Below are positions 39,621 through 53,540 of a DNA stretch of 64,000 nucleotides, in pieces. The notes beneath the pieces were generated by a model. That model made no database searches. It was not told the DNA's origin and worked only from the letters and a program-made list of their open reading frames with translations. Numbering within the stretch: the stretch's first letter is position 1; the number at the start of each line of letters is the position of its first letter. The DNA lies in NCBI GenBank assembly GCA_005408345.1, contig SEMN01000186.1:62001-126000 (forward strand), read 5' to 3'. The position numbers and the translations under genes were made by a program. The stretch comes from Macquaria australasica. Taxonomy: Eukaryota > Chordata > Actinopteri > Centrarchiformes > Percichthyidae.

Positions 39621-42600
39621 CCCCTGCCCCCCACACACTCATACATGCACGCGCAAGCATTCACACAGACAACAGACCCTGTCATTCCCCAAGACCCTTT
39701 TCACACAAAGTGGCTCTCAGGTCTGATTTCCTCATTGATCGTCTGAGCAGCTCTGACAGTGAAAGTGGACAACATGTCACACAGTCACTTTAACCAAGTT
39801 AACCTGCAATCAGACAAGATCCTCTGTTAATGGTCCGTGGCTCTTAAATGACGTTCAGAAGGGCAGGCAAGTCACAGCTACAGACGGACTACAGTTTAAG
39901 TGAGAGTTTGAGGCTTCAGTTTTGAGTAAACAACCTCTACAAACTGGCTGGCATGTTAATTAAAGTGCAGTCACTTCTGTAGAAGCTGCTTTCCTGTGAC
40001 AGAAAAACCCAAAAGACTTCCTGGAGAAAGTTGACATTAGGGCTATACGACGGCGCCTCTAAGGGAATCAGACGGTGATTCGTGCAGCAACACGCCCTCT
40101 GTGACGCCGTATTATCAGCAAGAGCATGGGAATTTGAGCTTGGTGGACATATCTGACCAGGTAATCTAGCACTGTAGCATTTCTTGTGGGAGGGACACCG
40201 ACGACAAGCCAGCTTTTGATGAGGTGGGTATGGTTACACTTCTTGTCCTTGAAGCTGCTGTGGCCAATTTAGAGACAGTTCTTTGGGGCGACAGAGAAAC
40301 ACTGTTGAAAAGATGTTGATAAAAGTGATGAAATATCAAAGTTGGCCTTGCATTTACTTAACCACATCCACTGGCTCCCTGTGGGATGTGCTACAGTATT
40401 TCATATCCATGAATCTCCTACAAAAACAAGCAAATAGTGATGCTATCGCTGTAATTACTGATTGGTCATGAGTGAGTGGCTTTTCACAGCTTCCTGTACG
40501 GAGCCAGACATGACTGCAAATGAAATTTGTGATGAATTGTCCCTGATCCTAGGTCAGTTTTACCATTTCCACACTAATGGTTAAGGTCATAACAATGAAT
40601 ATAGAAGCTGGTCCACAATCAGTACTCAAAGGAAACCTAAAAGGGCCACAGGAAGTTGACATTTCCACTTCCAGATAGCCAAGAAACACTGTCACACATC
40701 AGCTATCACAAATCACAAAGTGTTTCACCCTTAGTGAAGGCAAAAAGGCATAGCACCAGTGCCTGGCACTTTTATAGCCTATAAGTATTTGGGAAAATCC
40801 CATATGAATGAAAAGCTCCATTCTAAGGGGCACTAATAGAATGCCAAGCCCACCCAGTGGCCCCTAACCCTAACACCTGAGAGGTCGATAGTAACACAGA
40901 ATAATGCTGTGTGTTTATGGTGCAGTCTGATTATTTCATACAACTGCTGCGAAGGTGTTTTAGAAAAATGAACAGAGTGTGGCACACACAATGAGTGTAC
41001 ACTCAATATTTGCTGTATCCTAAATCCACCAGTCATGGAACTTTACTGCGTAGAATATCTCTTGTCATCATATGTTCTGCAATTAAGCTTTGAGTCCATC
41101 TTGTAAGAGTGCACATAATATGCATCATACGTCCTAACAGCTGTGTTTGGGCATTTATAGTTAATGTGTTTGTTGGTTTGGGAGTGCATGCATGTTTATA
41201 CAGTACACCTCAACATGCATGTGAAAATACATCTGTATGTGCACGTGAATAAGTGTACTTTCACACACTATATACATACATGGTAGACCTACATATATAT
41301 ATACATATAGTATATATATGTACTGTATACGTAACAAAGCGTGTGGCCCCTCAGTGCCCATGCAGGCCCAAGTGGGCTGCACCTTAAACTGTATGCCACA
41401 AGTCTCTGTAGTACTCAATTAAACCAACACATATGGTGTGTGAAATACACAACTCCCCCAGCCAGTGTGTATTTATCTAAACATGGATACACACTCAGGG
41501 TTGGCTGCGAGGCAAAGCTGAGCGACAGAACGAGGGAAAGCTCCAAAACAACATCTGGAGAAGCGTGTGTATGTGTTCGTGTTTGCACTGTGAGTAACGT
41601 CATGTGACTATGTGCCTGTGCATGCATGTGCTCGTGTGGTTACTTGACTGTGACTGTGGACGCGGGTGTGTTTGTGTGTGTGTGTGTGTCTCTGTGCCCC
41701 TGAAATAGCACTGTAAACACAGAGGCCTTTGCACATAGTAGATAAATCTGCTTAACCAAAACCATCCAGCCCCATATCTCTGTAGCGCTGAGAGAGTTGG
41801 GCTTGTTTGGTACATTGTTAATAGCAACAATTATGAGTGTGAAAGTGTGTAATCTATAACGAATACACACAGTGTTGTTTCCCAAGTAATTTAATGTTTT
41901 CACCAGCGAGGTTGTCAGATTTCATGATGCATGATGAATTCATCTTTCTGGGATTTGTTATTCACTGTGTAGCTTATTAAGACCTTGAATTCACTTTTCT
42001 TTACAAATTCACAGTATGATTGATGCCTAAATAGCTCCAACTTTGTTTAATTTTTCTCTGTAATTGCTGTTTTATTTGTTGTACTTATCCCTAACATGCA
42101 GAAAATTATTTGTGGCCATTGGAACAAAGCAATAATGTGTAAAATGTCACAAATTTACATACACCAGTAGGTAAATCCCTTTGTTTTTGTATATTGATAT
42201 CTTGTTTATACAGGACACATTAGTATGTTCCTCATATTTTAGGCTTTGTTGCTTGGTCAGTTTAAGACAAACAGGAATTCAGCTCAACCACAAACATTTA
42301 TTGGCAGGAAGTTGCTCAAAACCAAGCTCCCTGTTTGAGTGTTACTTCTATTTATCCAGATGTGCTAATGTTCATGGTTTCAGCGTTTATCTAAATGACA
42401 CCTTTTAAAGATGATCAGTTTGATCTACATGTACAAGAAGTTTGACAAAATTACAACTCTGAATGCTATAGGAATAAACTTACTTAGTGTAGCTGAGCCT
42501 AAATAACACACTGTCACTGCAGAAATATTATGCAGTTAAATAGGGTAGTGAAACCGCTGCACAAATCCGAAGAAAGAATATAGCGGAAATACAAACAATA

Positions 42601-45600
42601 GATAGTTTCAAGAAAGAACAGTGAGGCTGAGGGAGTTAGAGGGGTAGAAAGAATTCATTGAGAGTCATCTGTACCACAAAACGCAGTGCTTTAACTCAAT
42701 TCAATCTATGCCACTACTCACATACTATACGCATGTTTTTATTAATATGACAGTTCTTTGGAAAAAACTATTATCCTTGACTCTTTCATAGTAAGCTTTT
42801 TAAATTGGCCTAAAAGCTGTGTGGACAATTTATGCTGGCAGCAATATCGCTGCAGTGGTTTTAAGACTTGGATGTTACTCACTGTGCAGGGAAATGTTAT
42901 ACTGAGCCTAAATGTCATTTGTAACAGGGATCTATGGAGTCGGTGATATCTCGGTGCAAGCAAACACCCAAGTATCACATTAAAGTTCATCTGTAGACAA
43001 CTTGCACACCTACAGACAGTGAAGATTACAGCTTGCACATTTGGTTTCCTGTCATCCTGTTTCATACATCCCTATGTTTAGCTATGAAAGTAATTTAATA
43101 TACATGAAGTTGATGTGTTCTTAGTGTCATGTGCTGCAGTTTTGTGAGCAAAAGATAGAAGTTTAATTAAATGTATGTTTTATGGTACAAAATGCAAATG
43201 AAAGCAAAATATGAAAACACACTAATTCTTTGCATGAAGTGTGGAGAGTCACTATGATATGAATAAAATATTATTACTATTATTAAATTATATCGTTAAA
43301 GCTTTAAAAAATACATGTCTGTTAAATATGGTGAGCTTGATTTTGTAACATTAGGCCAACGAAGAGCATTTTGTGAGTAAGGTACATTTCAGGAGTTAAA
43401 TGCTGGCCAGTTGTCTTTGTTACTTTGTCAGAAAAAGTGCATCTTTGGCATGAAATTCTGTAAATGTGTTCCAAAAATGCATTTGTCAAAGGTTTATAAG
43501 GTAATAAAACTATAATTATGGGCAGAAGTGTATCTTGTGGCATGAAACACTTACCTTGCCTCTATATTAACATTCTGACACTAGCTGATTTCCTCTTTGC
43601 ACCTTGCTGACCACAAGTACAGCTGCTTGTAAACAATCTCCTGAATGAGCGTTCACTGAGGAGTTCCTCTATTTCTGTTATATCTGCTCTGGCTTGACCT
43701 GTGTTTCCATCATGTTGAATAATTTCACTTGTCAGAAATCCTCCCTTAGGAGGACTGAAAGGTGGGGCTTCCCAGTCAGTTTCCTGAACTTCATGCCTCC
43801 CTTACTTATCATTACTAAATAATAATCTGAGAAATAATATGAGGTGAGATACTGGGAGGGTAGTGGGAGGAGAACTGCGGGGCGTTCACTCATAGAGGAT
43901 ATCCCGTACGCTTTTTTTAATGGAACATGGTGAGCTGGGTGATTTCCTTGAGTTCCTTTAACTCCGGGTTCATGTGTGTTTGTGAAAGTGGGTGGGGGTT
44001 TTGTGCACGTGTGTTTTAGGGTGAGGGTATACAGGGCTCTGGGCGGATACATCAGCACTTCTAAAAGCGTAGATTCACGTGCGAAAAGTGGGAAAAACTC
44101 AAAGAGAGACAGGACTGTGAGCTCATGTACCATTAAAGTACCATTAAATTAAAAGTAACACTGAACATTATGTGCTGCCCTTTATGAATACAGTTGCCCT
44201 TTGATAGAAAGAGTGGTATATAATGAATCACAATATTATGTATGTTAGAACAAAGGCAAAAACTCAGTATTGGTGCTGGCCTTGACCTCTTCATGTCAAG
44301 CAGGTTTTAATCTACTTATTTCCCAAAGGGAGTGTACCAATAGGTCATTAAAAAAGTTATCAAAGAGGTAACTGTTCCACTTGTAATCCCCAACTCCAAC
44401 TACTGAATCACTGCTTTTATTTCTGTCAGTTTGATGCTAAACAGGCCACACAAATACGACAATTAGTGTTGTCACAACAGACAGGACACTGATTTTCTTC
44501 CTGTTTAATTGGCAGAACATCAAGCAACATGACACACCTATTTCTCTCATTTCCAGACTGAATCCTTTGTTTTCTTTCCCCTTTGTTGTATTTTAATGGC
44601 AGGGTGTCACCAACTAGCCATCACAGGAAGTTAATAAAATATTGAACCGATTATTTTAATCCTGAACAGACCCAGAAAAGGAAAGTAGGAGGCACTCCAG
44701 GTCAAGATGGAGGTGTTGTGGATCCACCCACAATCAAGAGGTTGAAAATGCCATCTTAGCACCACAGCCTCAGCTCCTATCTTTATCAAGTCTGAAGGGA
44801 CCAGGGGTGGGTGAGGTAGGTGCAATGGCTGTAGTCAAGACAACAGGTCCAAAGAGAACTACACAGAACAGGTTGAAAACCAGGAAGTAGCTCAGCCCAT
44901 GCAGGACTTCCTCAATTGAGAGGAGTGAGGGGGGAAGTGATGCCTGGCTGTAGGGTTTTCTTCACCTCGCTTCTCTACTACCCAGCCCTTGCCCCCACTG
45001 GAGTCAGTCTTTACTAAATTCCTCCACCTCCCATAAAAAAAAAATTCCTCCGTCTGCAAAATATGAATCATCCACATGGAACATTTCACAGAATATAGGG
45101 AAACGGTGGCTGCACTGAAGAGGACAAAATGACGCTGCAACACTGCCACCAAGTGGTAAAAAAAATGGGTATGCGGTGTGTCTGTATGCATCATATGGTG
45201 GCTGAACACAGACACCTTAATAACGGCCGAATTAAAGGCTAATTTGCAGAGTGTCGCTCAGCTTGATGTCTTAGCCTTAATCACTATAAGATGCTAGATT
45301 AGTCTTATCCTCTCAGTGCAGACTGAACACATATGGGCCTGGACAGTTCCACTGAATCTTCATTAGCACAACAAACCACACGTTAAAATCAATAAAGAGT
45401 AAGTGATTAAAGGAAACAAGAAGGATTTGTGTTGAGAAATAGCCATGCCAGAAGCTACTGAGTAGGACAGAGTTATAACGCCACAGATGCCGGGCAGTAT
45501 ACAGACTCTGATGCATGCTAAGCATTCCTCAAAAGAGTCTGCTGTCTGTCGAAAACCAAATCATATTAGCTGACATATGAGCTCTGCTTCCACTCCCCGT

Positions 45601-46271
45601 AACTTAAAATAAACCATCTGTGTCAGTCAGAATTAATCTGACAACTGGACTCCTCAGCTTAAAGTCCAATCATGTGATGATGGCATGAAGATTTAACTCC
45701 ATCGTCCATCTATTGTTGGATCATAGTTGTGTATGTGGGTCAGCTGTAAGTCGGTATCCGACCCAAGGCTGCCAATTACAGCACAGCAGCCACTTTGCAC
45801 TGGAAGATTACGTTTCCTGATTCTGGAAAGTCGTCTTTGACAGCCCATCACATGAGGTTTACTCTCTGCTGCTCTGCATATGGTAGCTATTCAGAAATAG
45901 TGTGTGCAGCTCACAGTGAGCTTAGCTGTGGCTGTCCATTCAATGAGAATAAGAGAAGAAATGTCTGAAAAGTCTTTTGGTCAGTTTGTAGCTCAGACCA
46001 CATGTATGAGAAATAAATCACAGAGGTAAAGTTGACGTGTACACACACATACAGACACACAGACAGACAGAGGTCTCTGATCGGCTGCTCCCACCCAAAG
46101 TGACCAAGTAAAGCAAGCACAACCAGGGTGGCTTATAGCTCTGACTGCTACCACTGCTAAGAAGCTGCTTCCTCTGCAGTCTAACAAAGAAAAGAGTAAA
46201 AGAAAGTCCCTCCCAAGCAAAACCTTCTCAGTGTTAAAGTATCGAATAAGTTGGAAAAAGCCACAACTTAC

Positions 46272-46293
46272 CGGCTATTCTGTCTCGCTCCAT
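46272..46293 (-). CDS. sept9: Septin 9 alternative first coding exon, v3-like (MERDRIA)
   Basis: The coding part is 22 nt and encodes MERDRIA plus the first base of a split codon. It ends at the donor GCCG|GTAAGT. Spliced to 30274 it gives MERDRIA-ALKRSFEV. Human SEPT9 isoform v3 starts MERDRIS-ALKRSFEV, so six of seven residues agree and the junction is in the same place. The ATG has G at -3 and G at +4 (a strong context), and an in-frame TGA lies two codons upstream, which fixes the start. The exon sits 16.0 kb upstream of exon 2. On the coding strand it is preceded by a long purine-rich tract that probably forms part of its leader or promoter. The match to a known isoform start leaves little doubt about identity. 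Confidence 0.9.
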
Positions 46294-46600
46294 AACTCAA
46301 CGGCTACCTCAAATAGCCACATGTAACCTCTCCTTTTTCTCTCCTCTCCCTCCTTCCCTTCCCTTTTTTCTTCCTGAAGACTTCCCCTTTCTCCTGACTT
46401 AGTCACCCTGTCCCCCTCTTTCAACCCTCCCTCTCTCCTCCCTCCTTTTCCTCCCTCTGTCTCCCTTGCTCTTACTTCCTCCAAGTTTTAATGTCTTCAG
46501 TCTGTCAGTATAACAAGTGAACGGAGCAGACGTCCGCAGCCATGTGCTAGTCATATGGAGTCCCCCTCTCTCTCTCTCCCTCTCTCTTGCTTTCTCTCTC
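46294..46600 (-). promoter_or_regulatory. Polypurine leader/promoter region of the v3-like exon
   Basis: From about 46325 to 46480 the plus strand is almost unbroken C and T (CTCC, CCTT, TTTTC words), so the coding strand is GA-rich. A shorter CTCT run follows at 46560-46605. Such GA/CT tracts are typical of fish TATA-less promoters and leaders. The position directly upstream of the MERDRIA start suggests it belongs to that promoter. No TATA box or transcription start could be assigned. Confidence 0.4.
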
Positions 46601-46761
46601 GTAGCTCTCATTCTCTCCTACACACATACGATGCAGGCTTTTTAGCCCAGAGACATACAAGCTGACACTTTTAAATTTTTTCTGCCTTCTCTTTCTCCAA
46701 TGTTTCTAATACTCCCTTGATACTGAAGCTAATCTCCCTTTTCCTTCTCCCTCACACACAC

Positions 46762-46789
46762 TACACACACACACACACACACACACACT
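46762..46789 (+). repeat. (CA)n microsatellite, 28 bp
   Basis: A pure CA tract about 470 bp upstream of the v3-like ATG. Confidence 0.93.
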
Positions 46790-47899
46790 CCCCTGAAACT
46801 GACGCTGTATTGTGTCTTTGAAATAGATCCTTAGCCCTTTGAGCAAAGGTCCTAATCTGAAAATAAACTTGGTCCATTTATTACAGAGAAAAACTCCAGC
46901 AGTCCACCAGGACATCCTGCACTATACCAACAACACACACTCCACTACCATGTCATCATCACCACTCTAACTGGATGTAGAAACCTGCATAAAGCCATCA
47001 TCCAAACAGCTGATGACTGGCTCTAAGTGGACTGAAGAGTATTCTCAACAATCCTCATCTAAAGAAACTTTAGTCCAGGGCCCTCATGTATGAAGTGCTT
47101 CTCAACAAGGCTTGTTTACAACCAGCTAATAATCAGTGTTACAAGATCTCAGCCAACAAGCTTGTTGACCTCCTGCACATCAGCTGAGTGCCTCTCATCC
47201 TCAGCTCTGTATGGGAAGTGACTGGACATCTGATGTCTTGTTCATCATGTTGCTCACAGTCTGACTGCATCATTATTCAGAGAATTTACGTCTGCGGCAA
47301 AAATCACTGGTGTTACTGCAACACACATACACACACACACACACGTCATGTTTAGACTCCGGCCTCTGACCCTCAACTTGCAGCTCAACAAGGACAGGGG
47401 CCACTTAGCGGGCCGCCGTCTCGGTGAGAAACTCTCAAGAAAATACAACACACATGTACACACAATCTCACACACACACACCCATCATTTTGTGTCAGGG
47501 AGAAGGCACAGCTCGACAGCTCACTTCCTCTTCCTCTTTCTTCCTCAACCCATGTCTTCCAAATGTACACTTAGCAACGTCTTCTACCCACTCAATCACG
47601 CACGCAAACACAGACAGAGGACACAAACACACACACACACAATAATATGGATAAATGGATGAAGCAATAATATGACCTGGTGTTTCTCCAGACATGCAGT
47701 GATGACAAATGCTTCTCTCTATCTGACCTGCTCTGATACCAGGAACTCTAAGTTCTGAGAGGCCAAATGTTTGTTTCTGTTTCAGATTTCAAAGCTTATA
47801 AGACGAAGAATCTTCACATTATTTCACGTTTCACAATATATATTTATAATATGAACACAAATGGTAGATGGGTGGAGCATCCTGAGTGATACAGGCCAC

Positions 47900-48012
<113 letters not shown>

Positions 48013-50168
48013 TCCCCTGCCGTCTGCCGACATCCACAATAGAGAAGTGAGGAGAAGCAGAGCAGAGGAGGCAGATTAGGGATATTCATGTGTAACTGCA
48101 CTATGAGTAGATTTAGCCCAAGTAAGGCCCTCTGACTAATACTAAAGATCAGGGTAAAAACATGATTTATATAAGCCTATTCAGTGTGGATTTATTTATA
48201 CATTTTTAGTTGGAATCTAAATGGGTGCAAGTCAAGACGTAATTGTATTGATATTATGCCATAATTGTGGTAAGTTCAGTTAATTGTCATTATGGTCACT
48301 GTTTATATGTACATTTGTGTATATCCATGTATATTTATAAACTCTAAAGTTTGAGTTGTGGCAGTTAACCTCAGATTAGTTTATTTTGAAGGGCTAAGAG
48401 AGATAACAAAACTACTCCGGAGTGTATTCTGCTTGTCTGGTCAGTCCTCTCTGTGCATGTGATGTTCTGTTATATACTCTATTTTTGAAAAATAAAATCA
48501 GATGCCTCCTTTTATATTTGTGCAAGAATGCAGCAAAAGTACAACCATGTGCACAAAGAGACCAAAATCTGAATTCTGATCAGGGTGGTAAATTAAACCA
48601 GAAATCAAATGAGCCTTTTGGTGTTGAATCCATATGGAAAGCAGGATGCTGGTGTCGTGACAAAAGTGTGGTTTTAAAAATAGAGACATGTCTCTTTTGG
48701 CCGCTGGCTCTTTCTGTCTCGTGATCGTTTTCCAGACTTAAAAAGCTGCAGTTAAACACAGGGTCAGGGTCAGAAAAACACATGAAACACACACGATGTG
48801 CTTATGCATTTGTTGACTCACTCTCATATGCATAACACACAAACACATGTTCCGACAGACACGTAAACACATGTACAATGTGTTTGTGCACACATGTAGC
48901 ACTGAAACTGTCGCATAAGTTATTTATAGTTGTTGGCAAATAAGTTTCTTTTCTCTCTCTGTTTTTTTTGGATGGAACCAAATGGCAGTGCTTCCCCAGC
49001 ATCGTACACTCAAACCTGCACCCCAGGTCCACCCTGCAGTGTGCTCGTCTGGCCTCAGAACAAAGAGCAGTGGACCAGGCTGAAATGAACAGACACACAT
49101 ACACACTCACCCATGCACATGTTCATATAAACACTTTTTTGTCCATCTGTACAGCCATCCCAGATTAGCACATACACATAAATGTGGATGCTGTTGATGA
49201 CTTGGGTAGAGGATGGAGGGCCTACAGTATATGTACAATAAATTGAATTACTCAATGAATGATAGAATGAATACAATAAGCAAGATTATGGGTGTGGCAT
49301 GGTTTTATGCATTGGCATAATTCATTAAAAAAATCAATGGGTTTCTGATATTATAGTATTTCATTCATTCATTTAATTATTATTCATTTTCCTAATAATA
49401 TTACATAACCTTCTTTGGGGAGGTAAAAATCATCCATCCCTAGTAGATTATTCGCTCTAGTGCTCAGAAGCATTATCTAAAGTGACACTGACCTTTCAGT
49501 TTTATTTATTTAACTTTTTTTTAATTAAACAACATAAGTATAAATTAAAACTTTTAAAAAAAGACATCATTAACTTTACACAGCTCATATAAGCAATGCT
49601 ATTTTTGGAACTATTTTGGTTTTGCAACCACATATTAATCTAATGAGTAAACCTGAGAGGTTTGACCTCATATCACTTAGGAATTCTTACAATTTAGCTT
49701 TACAGCTGCTACATGTCCTCCATTTAAAAAAAAAAATGCTTCTTGCCAACAATTTCTAAGATTCATTCATTTTTTTTAATCTATTTTCCCCCAAAATACC
49801 TATATTTTTTAATGACTACTTTTCACAAAGATCCTACTTGTGTTTCCTGGTGCAAGAGGACACTGTTCACTGCTGTTTCACAGTAAATTAAGTTGTTTGA
49901 GCTTGTAAAGGACATAATTCAGACAAACCTGATGCAGAGAGAACAGACTGAGAGGGCCTCCCTCACTCATACCTTTCACCACCTCCCCTCTCCATCATCT
50001 CAACCTGCTGGCGAGATACAGCCAGACCCTCCCACCACACACACACGCACAAACATGTACACACTTATACAATTGCGTATGAGCACTCGAACATCCACTC
50101 AAACCCAGACACACACAAACTCAAAGGGTTATCCGAGCAGATTCCTCTCGCATGACCGTATACCCTGT

Positions 50169-50169
<1 letters not shown>

Positions 50170-50215
<46 letters not shown>
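50170..50215 (+). repeat. (CA)n microsatellite, 46 bp
   Basis: A pure AC tract, followed at 50355-50388 by an A-rich run (A9, TAAAATA, A16). Confidence 0.97.
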
Positions 50216-50216
<1 letters not shown>

Positions 50217-51100
50217 CCTCTCTTTTTCTGTCTTTTCTTACATACACATATACCAAACATATATTTGCACCCGATGAGGCAGATGGTCATGAGGCACAGA
50301 CGGGCACGTGTGCTTGTTCACCCATGCGAGACAAACTCAAACACACACAACTCATAAAAAAAAAATAAAATAAAAAAAAAAAAAAAACTGTGTATCACAC
50401 ATTGAATAAGGGTGGATGGTGAGCCTTTGGGTGCACATTAATGTAAGCCGTCACTTCAGAGCACGACCTATGGCCAAACGCGTGACTCAAACATGCTAAA
50501 TTTAGTTGTATAAGAGTCAAGCAAAAAAAAAAAAAATCACCAGCATGCCAGCCAGCACTAAAGGGATGCCTGCAGGGCAGCGATGCACAATGAAGGAGAA
50601 AGAACAGTGGGAAAGAGATAAAAGATAAAAGGAGAGAGGGAGGAGCGAGCGGGGGAAGTAGTGAAAGAGGTAAATGGAGGGGAAGAAGAAAGGAGAGAAG
50701 GTGAGGAAGGAGGTAAGGAAGAGGAGCTGAAGCTGCTTGTGTCTTCAGGGGTGAAAAACACATGAGAGAGGGATCTACACACATACACACAAACTCTAAA
50801 TGTGGAGTTATACATGCGCGCCATGGTGTGCGGCAGCCACGCCATCAGTGTACACTTTGGTGTATTGATTTATAGTTCAGGGTCAAATTTCACCTATTGA
50901 TACAAACTAGATGGATGTGTTGCACATTATGAAGTAATATTGTGCTTTCATGGGCCTGACATTTGACATCTCACAGTAAAAGCACAGGTATAAAGAATAA
51001 AATGAATGATGGCTGAATTCCATTTGGCTGCTTCAGTTTCAGGGTCCTGGTATTCTACATGCTGACTCACTGTCACCCTGTCACGACTTCCTGGGACACA

Positions 51101-51650
51101 GAGCCATTGTTATTGTTATTAGCAACACCTGTGCTTTTCATGACAAAGTCAAAATGTCTGCTGTGAAAAAGGTCTATGATACAGTTTACGCCAAAATATA
51201 TAGTAGGCTGTGTTTACATTCTTTCATTCACATTGTGATATTCTGCTATGATGGTACAGTTTGGCCCATCTTGCTATTGAACAGCAGACAATTGCTGTGC
51301 GATCAAGTTTTCGTTCTTTAATTGAATGTGACAGAGAGTGACAATGGCAGCGTCGCGGTGGAGCTGGATTTGCTGCTACTCAAAAATAGAAGAGTCTTTC
51401 TTCAACTTGCTTGGTGTTTCCTTCCCGTTTAACAATCTCCACTGGCATCGGAATCGAAAAAACAAAACAAAAGCAGCCTGAGCTGACCAATCACAGCTCT
51501 TGTTGTCTTCGCATGTAGCCACCGAAAGCCCTGATGTGTGGTTACATTCTTGAGGAGGTGCACGTTAGCTACAGCATAGCCTATTATACAGCTATGGGGT
51601 GTAGATGCAATAGCTCTGTTGCTACACCATAGCTCCTTAACACACAAATG
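51101..51650 (+). repeat. Interspersed repeat (acacctgtgcttttcatgac family)
   Basis: It contains TTATTAGCAACACCTGTGCTTTT, AATGTCTGCTGTGAAAAAGG, CTGACCAATCACAGCTCTTG and GTAGCCACCGAAAG. A related fragment (TTATTAGTCATACCTGTGCTTTT, then CTGCTGTTAAAAAGGTCTAT) is present at 62590-62665, which supports a repeat rather than unique sequence. Confidence 0.55.
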
Positions 51651-53220
51651 TAAATCAAATAAAAAATACAGAAAAACATTGTAATTCACATTGCACATTC
51701 ACACTACGCTGCAAACACATAACCATGTGTGACAAGCATGCTCAACCTCACACATACACACACCGCACACTATCTTTATTCCCCAAAAAACCTCCTTTCC
51801 AGTCTGCACATAGAAGATGGTGGAGAACGAAAAAAAGAAAACAGTGTGATGTGGTGCTTCTAGCCACAGTCTGATGACCTCACCAGAGCGCTACACGGCT
51901 ACACTCATCTTCCCCATGCCTCGTCTTCATCATACCCACACACATGCACAGAGAGAGAGGAGCTTGTCCTCCTCATTTGTGTCCCCTGCTGCTGCTGCTG
52001 CTCCAGCCTACACATCCAACCTGGGGCATGTACAGGGCTGACACAACTCTTCACATCACTCATCTACACTAAGCCAAATTTAAAACCGGGACCCATGCTC
52101 TTATGCAAACCGTGAGGAAAGGCATTTTTGTCAACACAAAGAGCTCCCATCGCTTGTTCCAGAATTATTTCACTTTTCATTTTGTAAGTGCTATTCTACC
52201 GAATTAGGTAAATACCAAATAATGGGCAACCCATCTTCTAAATAACACTGAGAACCATCTGTAAGAACCACAGTGATGTTGATGGTTCTCAGCTGTAAGG
52301 TTACATTTTGGATCTGGAATTCATTTTTGACAAGCAATCCTCTTAAACACAATGTACCATCCAGAATAAGCCCAGGAGTTATTCTGTAAGACAGTAAGTA
52401 CACATTATTACAGCAATGTGGGAATAAGAAGATCTGATTGTATCTCTATTTTCCAATCTGACTTCCCAGCCTGACTTGATGGCAGCCACATGGCCCCACA
52501 AGTGATTCCCACTGAATCTGACCGAGAGTGGGAGGGGAGAGAAATGGACGGGAGAGCTGGTCTGCTGTTGTTCTGTAATATAAACTCAATGACTTGATGT
52601 GTTTTTCTTTTTTACATTGCATCAAATACATAACAATGCATCTCAGGTCAAAATGAAAGCCATATCGCTCAGTCTGCTTCCCATTCACTACTGTGGTATT
52701 TCCGTGCTAGGGTGCAGATTCAGAACTGCTGACCTGCTGGGTTAAGTGAACAAAGTGAGTCTGGATTCAATATAAAGGTATGAGTGATTGTCTGAGAATT
52801 GTTAACATATAATATTATGCAATTTATAAATCTTTGTCTGGAAACCTCCTTTTGAGATTCCCATGTGCTCATTTGACATTTATGGTTCTCCTTTACTACT
52901 GGAAAGTTTTACAAAATGATGGTAAAATCATGAAAAATCGTAAAGTAACAATAAATAGTTACCCACTACAACTCAAAAAGCTATGGCCTTTTTCAGTCCT
53001 GTTTATGTTGATGTTTATTATTAGGATTCCCATTAGATACTATGACAGCATGTCCTTGGATCCACAAAAAACACAGGAAAGCACTAAAAAACACAAACAT
53101 TAGTCATACATTTCAGACATGTTACAGATAAATGAGCAATATCAGAATGAGCAATGAATGGGAAACAAGACAAAGAGTCTACAGCCATGGTAACAGCTCT
53201 GTGAGACTGTACTTAAACAC

Positions 53221-53540
53221 AGCAGTGCTATTAGCCAAACCTTAACGCTACCATGGCAACATGCTCACAGTGACAATGCTAACATGCTGATGTTTAGCAG
53301 GTATAATGTTTACCATGTTCACCATCTTAGCATGCTAACATTTGCTAATTAGCACTAACCACAAATCAGCTGAGGCTGATAGGAACGTCATTAGTTTTGC
53401 ACATTCATCCTTTGGTGACCATGAATGTCTGCAGAAAGCTTCATGGCAATCCGTCCAACAGTTAGAGATATTTCAGTCTGGACCAAAGTGGTGAACCAAC
53501 ATTGCCATCCCTACAGCCGTGCCGCTAGCATGGCTAAAAA
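53221..53540 (+). repeat. Teleost interspersed repeat (catgctaacatgctgatgtttagc family)
   Basis: It contains GACAATGCTAACATGCTGAT, TTTAGCAGGTATAATGTTTACC, GCTAACATTTGCTAATTAGC, TCATGGCAATCC and AGATATTTCAGTCTGGACCAAAG. These are the ordered blocks of an abundant percomorph-type repeat, here shortened by internal deletion. Confidence 0.75.

Larger units (their letters stand above)
39322..46271. other. Region between the v2-like and v3-like first exons (7.0 kb)
   Basis: This is intronic for the v1 and v3 transcripts. It contains (GT)n at 39574-39618, a CpG-bearing stretch at 40040-40220 that may be a repeat, an AT-rich TATA-dinucleotide patch at 41290-41335, and otherwise unassigned sequence. 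No coding exon was seen. Confidence 0.65.

Noticed and set aside
50355..50388. A-rich run as a possible processed-pseudogene tail
   Set aside because: No gene-like sequence precedes it on either strand, and it lies in a CACA-rich low-complexity stretch.
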